Shown piece by piece: positions 57,673-64,000 of a stretch of DNA of 64,000 nt (the stretch's first letter is position 1; each line of letters starts with the position of its first letter). Under the pieces are notes generated by a model. That model searched no databases. It was not told the DNA's origin and saw only the letters and a program-made list of their open reading frames with translations. Both the position numbers and the translations under genes were made by a program. This DNA comes from Serratia sp. Ag1. Its GTDB lineage: Bacteria > Pseudomonadota > Gammaproteobacteria > Enterobacterales > Enterobacteriaceae. The stretch is taken from the NCBI RefSeq assembly GCF_000743355.1, contig NZ_JQEI01000025.1, positions 124,001-188,000 on the forward strand, written 5' to 3'.

Positions 57673-57984
57673 TCAGTGATGAGCCTGTTGCTTTGACCAG
57701 TGTTTCAATTCCTCGCTGATAAAGTAATTCACCAGTTCCGTATAGAGGCTTTCAATTACATCTGGGCTCAGGCCGTTTTCACTGGCCCATTGCCTTCTGG
57801 TTTGGATCATGGCCTCAAAGCGTGCTTTTGCCCGCACGGCGTCGGGGCTGGTTTTGAATTTTGCCGCGGCTTTGACATATTCAAAACGTTGGGCAAATAA
57901 TTTAATGATTTGTTGATCCATAATGTCGATCTCAGCACGTATATCTTCCATATTGCTGCAATCCTGCGGTGATAGTCTTTTCAT
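57673..57984 (-). CDS. AroQ-type chorismate mutase / isochorismate pyruvate-lyase (PchB-like)
   Basis: 103-residue all-helical protein with the chorismate mutase II pattern: IRAEIDIMDQQIIKLFAQRFEYVKAAAKFK (Arg and Lys of the active site, helix 1), AVRAKARFEAMIQTRR (about 50-65), and ESLYTELVNYFISEEL (helix 3). The AVRAxxR and IxxEE features resemble PchB more than PheA/TyrA mutase domains, so it could cleave isochorismate or act as a stand-alone mutase. GGGGAG precedes ATG 57984. No salicylate or siderophore genes are nearby. 26 bp after a GNAT gene. Confidence 0.82.
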   Translation of the reverse strand: MKRLSPQDCSNMEDIRAEIDIMDQQIIKLFAQRFEYVKAAAKFKTSPDAVRAKARFEAMIQTRRQWASENGLSPDVIESLYTELVNYFISEELKHWSKQQAHH

Positions 57985-58010
57985 AAGCTCCCCTATTATT
58001 TAAAACGATA

Positions 58011-58442
58011 TCAGCGGACATACCCGTTATTCTGTAAACGTTCGAGAACCGTACCTTGCGCATAAACCATACCGGTGGTCAGATCGTGGAAACCGTATTT
58101 CTTATAAAATGTCAGCTTATCGGGTACCGAGTAGATAAATACCTTGCCGAGCGGAGCCAAATCCTGCATTACGCGCGCCATTAACTGATGGCCGTAGCCA
58201 TGCCCTTGCAAGCGCGGGTGGATAGCAACATCTGCCAGATAAGCTACCGAAGTCATATCGCTGATAGCATGAGCGGTAGCCATTAGTTCACCCTTAACGA
58301 AGCCGAAATAACAGAACTGACTGTTTTGATAAACCTTCTTCATCATCTGTGGGTCGCGCTTGCCCAATCCTGCGGCTTCCAACAGTTCAGCTAACTGTTG
58401 CCAGTCAATGTGGCAATGGCTAAGGCTGACAAAGATCTCCAT
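58011..58442 (-). CDS. GNAT-family N-acetyltransferase
   Basis: 143-residue compact GNAT. Acetyl-CoA pocket in LADVAIHPRLQGHGYGHQLMARV (about residues 70-92; Q-x-x-G-x-G/Y), a beta-5 strand KVFIYSVPD and the tail FYKKYGFHDLTTGM. Substrate unknown. Upstream of, and probably cotranscribed with, the PchB-like gene (26-bp gap). Confidence 0.88.
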   Translation of the reverse strand: MEIFVSLSHCHIDWQQLAELLEAAGLGKRDPQMMKKVYQNSQFCYFGFVKGELMATAHAISDMTSVAYLADVAIHPRLQGHGYGHQLMARVMQDLAPLGKVFIYSVPDKLTFYKKYGFHDLTTGMVYAQGTVLERLQNNGYVR

Positions 58443-58519
58443 GGTTTGCTCCTAACTGATGTGTTCAAAGTCTGCATAATGCAGTTTTTTTAGCCTATCG
58501 GCACGCTACTACGGAAGAA

Positions 58520-58741
58520 TTGATCGTACAAGGGAATACGGGATTTCATCAGCTTTTTGATTCCATTGAAAATATGATCTGCCACCGTCTGTCACGTCTA
58601 ACAGCGTTCCCAAAATGCTTCACGTGGTCAAAAAATGGGCGTAAAATGTGGGTGATTTTTAATGGAGGCAGTAAAGGTATTATGGTTGATCGTGAGTTAG
58701 GAAACTGGAAAGACTTCATTGACGAGATGTTAGGTAACTAA
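58520..58741 (+). CDS. Hypothetical 73-residue ORF, uncertain
   Basis: TTG start with GGAAG upstream, or ATG 58574. The last half (MWVIFNGGSKGIMVDRELGNWKDFIDEMLGN) has a protein-like pattern of alternating strand and helix. A/T-rich relative to neighbours. It fills the gap between the GNAT gene and acrD and is followed by a terminator with a good T-run in its direction. Family not recognised. Confidence 0.4.
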   Translation: MIVQGNTGFHQLFDSIENMICHRLSRLTAFPKCFTWSKNGRKMWVIFNGGSKGIMVDRELGNWKDFIDEMLGN

Positions 58742-58831
58742 CACCGGCTTGAAGCTGACAACAAGGCAGTTGATTGGTTTTTTTTACTTAAAACACCTTG
58801 GGTACAAAACATAAGTTGTAGTAATAAAAAT

Positions 58832-58866
58832 AAAGCAGCATCGGTTCGCTGATGCTGCTTTTTTTA
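58832..58866. terminator. Bidirectional terminator downstream of acrD
   Basis: Eleven-base stem AAAGCAGCATC / GATGCTGCTTT, followed by T-runs on both strands (T at 58862-58865; A-rich 58822-58834). Confidence 0.88.
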
Positions 58867-58872
58867 CGCGTA

Positions 58873-61800
58873 TTATTCGCTACTTTTTTCTGCCGCTGAC
58901 GGCACTGCATGCTTACCAGGGAAGCGGCGGCGCACCAGAACAAAGAACAGTGGCACAAAGAAAATAGCCAGAACGGTGGCGGAAATCATGCCGCCCATCA
59001 CACCGGTACCGACAGCGTGTTGGCTACCTGAACCGGCACCAGAGCTGATGGTCATCGGCAAGACGCCGAAGATAAAGGCCAGTGAGGTCATCAGAATCGG
59101 GCGCAGACGCATGCGCGAAGCTTCCAGCGTGGCGGCCATCAGGTCTTGCCCTTTCTGATTGAGTTCATTGGCAAATTCGACGATCAGGATGGCGTTCTTG
59201 GCGGACAACCCGATAATCGTCAATAGCCCCACCTGGAAGTAGACGTCATTTTCCAGCCCGCGCAGCCAAGTGGCAGCTACGGCACCAATCACCCCAAGCG
59301 GCACAACCAGCATGACCGAGAACGGGATCGACCAGCTTTCATACAGGGCCGCCAGGCACAGGAATACTACCAGCAGCGAGATGGCATACAGCGCCGGGGC
59401 CTGTGAGCCAGACAGCCGCTCCTGATAAGACATTGCGGTCCATTCGAGGCCAAAACCGACCGGCAACTGGCTGACGAGTTTTTCCATCTCAAGCATTGCG
59501 GTGCCGGTACTGACACCGGCAGCGGCTTCACCAACAATTTCGACCGTTGAACTGCCGTTATAGCGTTCAAGACGTGGTGAACCGAAATTCCAATGCGATG
59601 TGGCAAAGGCGGAGAACGGCACCATGCCACCGCTGCTGTTGCGCACGTACCATTTATTGATATCTTCCGGCAGCATGCGGAAAGGGGCTGCGGCCTGTAC
59701 ATACACTTTCTTCACTCGTCCACGATCGACAAAGTCGTTCACGTAGGTTGAGCCCCAGGCCGTTGACAGCGTGCTGTTTATATCGCTAATCGCAACGCCC
59801 AGCGCCTGCGCTTTGCGTTGATCGATATCGATCTGCAACTGCGGGCTATCATCCAGGCCGTTATGGCGCACGCGGGATAACTGCGGGTTCTGCCCCGCCA
59901 GTTGCAGCAATTGATCGCGTGCCGCCATCAGCTTAGCGTGGCCCAGCCCGGCATGATCCTCTAGCTGCATATCAAAGCCCGCAGCGTTACCCAGCCCGGT
60001 AATCGCTGGTGGGCTGCTGGCGATCACTCTGGCTTCATTGATCTTGGCGAAGGCCTTGGTCGCGCGATCGATAATATCGAAGGAGCTGTTGGCCCCCGAC
60101 GTGCGTAGTTCCCAGTCTTTCAGGCGGATAAACATCCGGGCTACGTTCTGCCCATTTCCCCCTGGCCCAGAGCCAATGGTGGAAAATACCGACAGCACGT
60201 TATCTTGTTCTTTACTCAGGAAATACTGCTCCACCTTTTCCACTACTTTGGTGGTTTGCTGCAGGGTTGAACCTGTTGGCAGTTGCACCTGCACGGTGAA
60301 CACGCCGCGATCTTCCTGCGGCAGGAATGAGGTCGGCAGTTTCAGGAACAACAAAGCCATCCCGCCGAGCAACAGCAGGTAAATCGCCAGATAGCGGAGG
60401 CTGTGATGCAGCACGCGCGCGACACCGCGTTCATAGCGTTCAGCGCTACGGTTGAACATGCGGTTGAACCAGCCAAAGAAACCACGCTTGCCATGGTGGT
60501 GGCCTTTGGTGAGCGGTTTCAGCAGGGTAGCGCACAGTGCTGGGGTCAGGATCATTGCCACCAACACCGACAGCACCATGGCAGAAACGATAGTGATCGA
60601 GAACTGGCGATAAATTGCCCCGGTAGTGCCGCCAAAGAACGCCATGGGAATAAATACTGCTGAAAGCACCATGGCGATCCCCACCAGCGCTCCCTGAATT
60701 TGCCCCATAGACTTACGCGTTGCCTCGCGCGGTGGTAATCCTTCTTCACTCATCACGCGTTCAACGTTTTCCACTACCACGATGGCATCGTCCACCAACA
60801 GGCCGATCGCCAGGACCATAGCGAACATTGTCAGGGTGTTAATGCTGTAGCCAAAGGCGGCAAGAATGGTGAAGGTACCCATCAGCACGACTGGAACGGC
60901 GATGGTCGGGATCAGCGTCGCGCGGAAGTTTTGCAGGAACAGGTACATCACCAGAAACACCAGTGCGATGGCTTCCAGCAGCGTTTTCACCACGTCTTTA
61001 ATCGATGCTTTAACGAACGGCGTGGTTTCATAGGCGATTTTTGCTTCCAGCCCAGATGGGAAATAGTGCGCCAGCTCGGCGAGTTTGTTTTTCACCAGTT
61101 GATCGGTTTGCAGTTCGTTAGCGCCGGAAGCCAGTTTGATATTCATCCCGGCGGCTTGCAGGCCGTTATAGCGGCTGAGGAAGTTGTAGTTTTCGCCGCC
61201 GAGTTCAACGGTAGCGACATCACCCAGTGTGACCATGGAACCATCCTGGTTAACGCGCAGGGTGATCTCGCGGAATTGCTCTGGCGTCTGCAACTGGGAT
61301 TGGGCGTTGATGGTGGCGTTAAGCGCCTGTTTGTCTACCGACGGAGTCCCGCCCAGTTGGCCTACCGCCACTTGGGCGTTCTGCGCCCCGATCGCGCTGA
61401 TCACATCCTGCGTGGTCAATTTATAGCTGGTGAGTTTGTTTGGATCCAGCCAGATGCGCATCGCGTACTGTGAGCCATAAACGTCCATGCTACCCACGCC
61501 ATCAAGGCGGCTGAGCGGATCTTGCAGGTTGGAGACAAGGTAATCGGCGATATCCTGCTTATCCATACTGCCATCGGTGGAGACGAAAGCCACCATCATC
61601 AGCGTGGTATCACCGGATTTGGAGACAGAAACCCCCTGTTGCTGTACCGCTTGCGGCAAGCGTTTCAGCGCTCCCTGTAGCTGGTTTTGCACCTGTTGCA
61701 TGGCCTGATTGGGGTCGGTACCGGCGTTGAACGTCAGCGTCACGCTGGCCTGGCCGGTATTGGTGCTTTGCGACGACATGTACATCATGTTATCGAGGCC

Positions 61801-62010
61801 GGTCATGTTCTGCTCGATAATCTGCGTTACGGTGTTTTCCAGCGTTTGCGCTGAAGCTCCTGGGTAATTGGCACTAATCCGCACATTAGGCGGAGCGAGG
61901 TTCGGGTATTGTTCAATAGGCAACGAAAAAATTGCCAATGTGCCCGTCAGGCAAAGAATAATTGCCAAAACCCAGGCAAAAATAGGGCGGTCAATGAAAA
62001 AATTGGCCAT
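58873..62010 (-). CDS. acrD: AcrD, RND aminoglycoside/multidrug efflux permease
   Basis: HAE1-family RND pump, 1045 residues (E. coli AcrD 1037), which works with AcrA and TolC and exports aminoglycosides and amphiphilic drugs. N-terminus [20 protein letters not shown] is nearly that of E. coli AcrD. Proton-relay pair in [16 protein letters not shown] (about residue 407) and Lys in [14 protein letters not shown] (about 940). Two periplasmic loops are complete. No adaptor gene is adjacent, as in E. coli. A BaeR-like motif lies about 118-136 bp upstream. Confidence 0.95.
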   Translation of the reverse strand: MANFFIDRPIFAWVLAIILCLTGTLAIFSLPIEQYPNLAPPNVRISANYPGASAQTLENTVTQIIEQNMTGLDNMMYMSSQSTNTGQASVTLTFNAGTDPNQAMQQVQNQLQGALKRLPQAVQQQGVSVSKSGDTTLMMVAFVSTDGSMDKQDIADYLVSNLQDPLSRLDGVGSMDVYGSQYAMRIWLDPNKLTSYKLTTQDVISAIGAQNAQVAVGQLGGTPSVDKQALNATINAQSQLQTPEQFREITLRVNQDGSMVTLGDVATVELGGENYNFLSRYNGLQAAGMNIKLASGANELQTDQLVKNKLAELAHYFPSGLEAKIAYETTPFVKASIKDVVKTLLEAIALVFLVMYLFLQNFRATLIPTIAVPVVLMGTFTILAAFGYSINTLTMFAMVLAIGLLVDDAIVVVENVERVMSEEGLPPREATRKSMGQIQGALVGIAMVLSAVFIPMAFFGGTTGAIYRQFSITIVSAMVLSVLVAMILTPALCATLLKPLTKGHHHGKRGFFGWFNRMFNRSAERYERGVARVLHHSLRYLAIYLLLLGGMALLFLKLPTSFLPQEDRGVFTVQVQLPTGSTLQQTTKVVEKVEQYFLSKEQDNVLSVFSTIGSGPGGNGQNVARMFIRLKDWELRTSGANSSFDIIDRATKAFAKINEARVIASSPPAITGLGNAAGFDMQLEDHAGLGHAKLMAARDQLLQLAGQNPQLSRVRHNGLDDSPQLQIDIDQRKAQALGVAISDINSTLSTAWGSTYVNDFVDRGRVKKVYVQAAAPFRMLPEDINKWYVRNSSGGMVPFSAFATSHWNFGSPRLERYNGSSTVEIVGEAAAGVSTGTAMLEMEKLVSQLPVGFGLEWTAMSYQERLSGSQAPALYAISLLVVFLCLAALYESWSIPFSVMLVVPLGVIGAVAATWLRGLENDVYFQVGLLTIIGLSAKNAILIVEFANELNQKGQDLMAATLEASRMRLRPILMTSLAFIFGVLPMTISSGAGSGSQHAVGTGVMGGMISATVLAIFFVPLFFVLVRRRFPGKHAVPSAAEKSSE

Positions 62011-62127
62011 GCAGCATGAACCTCGTTATGACTTGTTATATTTTTGACAGCATCTGTTATGGGTACAACGTTCAGCCGATCTTCAACACTCTTGCACTTT
62101 ACCCGTGATAGGCAGGGAAAGCGTGGA

Positions 62128-62146
62128 GAAAGAATGGAGATAATGT
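62128..62146 (-). promoter_or_regulatory. Candidate BaeR box upstream of acrD
   Basis: GAAAGAATGGAGATAATGT on the plus strand, 15/19 identical to 7206-7224 upstream of mdtA, at nearly the same distance from the start codon (118 vs 106 bp) and in the same orientation. The TCTCCAT core fits the E. coli BaeR box; flanks fit partly. Confidence 0.45.
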
Positions 62147-62212
62147 AAATAACAGTGGGTGTCAGCTACATTTATCGCAGAGTCAGTGACATTATCACAG
62201 CAGGAGTTTGGC

Positions 62213-62491
62213 ATGGAAATTAACCCGGTATTTGCTCGCCGCCTTTATCTCTGTTGGTTAATCAGCCACAGTGAACGGCCTAATGTGCCGCGCTTGATGG
62301 CGTTGACCGGTTGGCCGCGCCGCACATTGCAGGATGTGCTGAAAGCGTTGCCTGGTTTGGGGGTGGAATTACAGTTTGTGCAGCAGGGAATGCGTAATAA
62401 CGATGGTTTCTATCGGCTTGAGAATTGGGGGCCGCTGAATAAAAGCTGGGTTAACCAGCATCATCTGGCATTGCTTGCCGCGATTGAATAA
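62213..62491 (+). CDS. Small winged helix-turn-helix protein
   Basis: 92 residues from ATG 62213 with GGAG about 8 bp upstream. The region RPNVPRLMALTGWPRRTLQDVLKALPGLGVELQFVQ (about 20-55) reads as a winged-helix DNA-binding domain with a recognition helix in RRTLQDVLKAL. Probably a small transcription regulator; it resembles the small winged-HTH family PF09904, but I am not certain. Divergent from acrD, convergent with narP. Target unknown; acrD is the obvious candidate by position. Confidence 0.75.
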   Translation: MEINPVFARRLYLCWLISHSERPNVPRLMALTGWPRRTLQDVLKALPGLGVELQFVQQGMRNNDGFYRLENWGPLNKSWVNQHHLALLAAIE

Positions 62492-62494
62492 CGG

Positions 62495-62514
62495 CTCCCC
62501 GGCATGCCGGGGAG
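62495..62514. terminator. Palindromic hairpin between wHTH gene and narP
   Basis: CTCCCCGGCATGCCGGGGAG, perfect palindrome with stop codons of convergent genes 3-4 bp on each side. No T-run. Confidence 0.65.
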
Positions 62515-62517
62515 AGA

Positions 62518-63150
62518 TTACTGGCTTTTATATTCCAGAAACAAAACGGTGGCTGCCACGCGTGAACGGACGTTGAGCTTGCGCAGCATGTTGCGAATAT
62601 GCACTTTCACCGTCTCTTCAGAGATATGCAACTGTGCGGCTACCTGCTTGTTCGACATACCGCGCGCGACCTCCTGTAACACATCCAGTTCACGTTCGGT
62701 GAGATCGGCGAACGGATCGTGCTGTTCGCTGCGTGAGGCCAGATAGTCGGCTACCGCTTCGCTGATCACATTCTTGCCTTCAGCGGCTTCATGGATATGC
62801 TCCAGCAGCTGCTCCGGCTCGCTGTCTTTCAGCAGATAGCCGTCAGCACCGGCGTCGATCAACGCATAAACATCGCTGCGCGCATCGGAGACGGTCAGCA
62901 CAATGATACGGGCATCCACGTCTTCTTCACGCAAGGCTTTCAGCGTATCCAGCCCAGAAAGACCCTTCATGTTCAGATCCAGCAGGATCACGTCTGGCGC
63001 CAACTGCCCGGCTAACGTGATGGCTTCGTTACCATTGCTGGCTTCTGCCACGACGGTAAAGGTCGGATCCAGCCCAAGCAACTGTTTGATGCCCCGGCGC
63101 ATCAGTGGGTGATCGTCAACGATCATGACTTTATAATTTTTTATCACCAT
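62518..63150 (-). CDS. narP: NarP-type nitrate/nitrite response regulator
   Basis: Two-component regulator of anaerobic respiration genes, 210 residues. Receiver (1-120) with acidic pocket VDD (12-13), phosphoacceptor Asp58 in VILLDLNMKG, Thr in VLTVSDA and Lys in GYLLKDSEPEQLL; LuxR-type HTH (about 145-205; LTERELDVLQEVARGMSNKQVAAQLHISEETVKVHIRNMLRKLNVRSRVAA). Closer to NarP than NarL. Lies directly downstream of narQ here, 132 bp apart, unlike E. coli. Confidence 0.92.
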   Translation of the reverse strand: MVIKNYKVMIVDDHPLMRRGIKQLLGLDPTFTVVAEASNGNEAITLAGQLAPDVILLDLNMKGLSGLDTLKALREEDVDARIIVLTVSDARSDVYALIDAGADGYLLKDSEPEQLLEHIHEAAEGKNVISEAVADYLASRSEQHDPFADLTERELDVLQEVARGMSNKQVAAQLHISEETVKVHIRNMLRKLNVRSRVAATVLFLEYKSQ

Positions 63151-63282
63151 GAAACATGCTCCCTGTAGCGAGTGAAACCACGCAAGTGCCAGATAGGCAT
63201 TTGGCTGTTAATCACAGAACGGCGTTGAGGCCGCGGATAGTATTAAAAGGCGACTCATGCCCGACGGCAACCAATAACTCCC

Positions 63283-64000
63283 TCAAGGCGGGAAAATAAG
63301 ACAGATCTCTGTGCCTTTTTCTTTGCCACGCCGGATATGCAGTTTCCCCCCCAGGCGCGCCGCCCGTTCGCTCATGATTGTCAGGCCGTAGTGGCCTTCC
63401 GGTTCATCCAGGCTGTCGATGCCGGAACCATCATCGATGATGGTGATCTGGTTATCGCCTTCTGGGGAGAGTTCGCAGCGAATGACAATTTCCTGTGCAT
63501 CGGCGTGCTTGATGGCATTCAGCACCGCTTCACGCACGATCTGCAACGCATGCACCTGTTGCTGTGCATTCAGCGCCTGTGAGGCAAGCCGACAGTGTAA
63601 CTGAATCCGTGCGCAGGTCAGAAGTTTTAATGGCTCCAATACCTGCTCAAGCGCCGCATTGAGATCGGGATCCTGAATACTCAAGCGGAAAGTGGTCAGC
63701 AACTCGCGCAGTTGGCGGTAAGCATCAGCCAGTGCCCGATCAAAATCATTAATGATCTCGTGAGCTGCTGGCGTGCTGCCGGCGAGAGTACGCTTCAGCA
63801 AGGTGAGCTGGATACGCAGGAACGTCAGTGCCTGAGCCAGTGAATCATGCAGCTCGCGGGCAATGGTGGCGCGTTCCTCCATCAGCAGAAATTGCATATG
63901 CTGCTTTTGCGCACGATTGAAATAAACGCTGCGGCTGAGCATATTCGCCACGCTTTGCATCAGGTGCGGGTGGGGCGGTTGTTGCTGTTGCTGCCAGCTC
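63283..64000 (-). CDS. narQ: NarQ nitrate/nitrite sensor histidine kinase (N-terminal part beyond window)
   Basis: C-terminal 239 or so residues are present and the frame stays open to the window edge (upstream residues SWQQQQQPPHPHL). Dimerisation/phosphoacceptor His in IARELHDSLAQALTFLRIQLTLLKR (HisKA_3), N-box REAVLNAIKHADA, and G-boxes IDDGSGI and GHYGLTIMSERAARLGGKL of HATPase_c. The transmembrane sensor and HAMP regions are outside the window. In E. coli narQ precedes acrD, which agrees with this location. Confidence 0.93.
   Translation of the reverse strand, partial: SWQQQQQPPHPHLMQSVANMLSRSVYFNRAQKQHMQFLLMEERATIARELHDSLAQALTFLRIQLTLLKRTLAGSTPAAHEIINDFDRALADAYRQLRELLTTFRLSIQDPDLNAALEQVLEPLKLLTCARIQLHCRLASQALNAQQQVHALQIVREAVLNAIKHADAQEIVIRCELSPEGDNQITIIDDGSGIDSLDEPEGHYGLTIMSERAARLGGKLHIRRGKEKGTEICLIFPP

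Noticed and set aside
1..64000. CRISPR arrays, tRNA or rRNA genes, prophage or integrase genes.
   Set aside because: No regular spacer-repeat pattern, no tRNA-like cloverleaf or CCA-ended gene, and no integrase or phage structural protein was seen.

Overview
The window is chromosomal DNA of an Enterobacterales bacterium, most likely Serratia or a close relative in the Yersiniaceae. Nearly every protein is a close full-length match to an E. coli K-12 protein. The gene order from pdeF to narQ follows the E. coli 55-56 min region, and the left end (mdtCBA, yegD, alkA, dgcE) follows the 46 min region. Extra genes (mgtE, a Pst-like transporter, a bactofilin, an ecp pilus operon, an M15 peptidase) and many ERIC repeats set it apart from E. 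coli. Genus assignment is inference. I saw no rRNA, tRNA, CRISPR array or prophage.

Left block (1-15287): mdtABC multidrug RND operon on the minus strand (mdtC cut by the window edge), an aldo/keto reductase, a GNAT acetyltransferase, the Hsp70-like yegD, an Ada-AlkA fusion glycosylase and dgcE. A 685-bp non-coding cassette (15431-16115) with IS50/Tn5-like ends and a 10-bp target duplication lies between dgcE and mgtE. It is the most unusual object here: it is packed with hairpins, two of which recur in inverted orientation with compensatory base changes, and one 79-bp module recurs at 8296-8374.

Middle block (16147-35137): mgtE, the c-di-GMP phosphodiesterase pdeF, the polyphosphate pair ppk-ppx, a divergent Pst-like ABC transporter (two enlarged permeases plus ATPase, no binding-protein gene) behind a possible PhoB site, a membrane bactofilin, a DUF1993 protein, speG, purMN with a PurR operator, upp and uraA.

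Island and housekeeping block (35178-57503): a five-gene ecpABCDE pilus operon sits between uraA and hda, with similar ERIC-type repeats on both sides and no ecpR. It is followed by a lipoprotein, hda (apparent CUG start, as in E. coli), yfgD, bepA, perM, bcp, gcvR, dapA, bamC, purC, ypfJ, tmcA, ypfH, then the minus-strand overlapping operon yffB-dapE-M15 peptidase-ypfN. Four ERIC elements lie in these intergenic gaps.

Right block (57673-64000): a chorismate mutase/PchB-like protein with a GNAT partner, a doubtful small ORF, acrD, a small winged-helix protein and adjacent narP and narQ (narQ cut by the window edge). A similar 19-bp motif lies about 105-135 bp upstream of both mdtA and acrD, which in E. 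coli are both BaeR targets.
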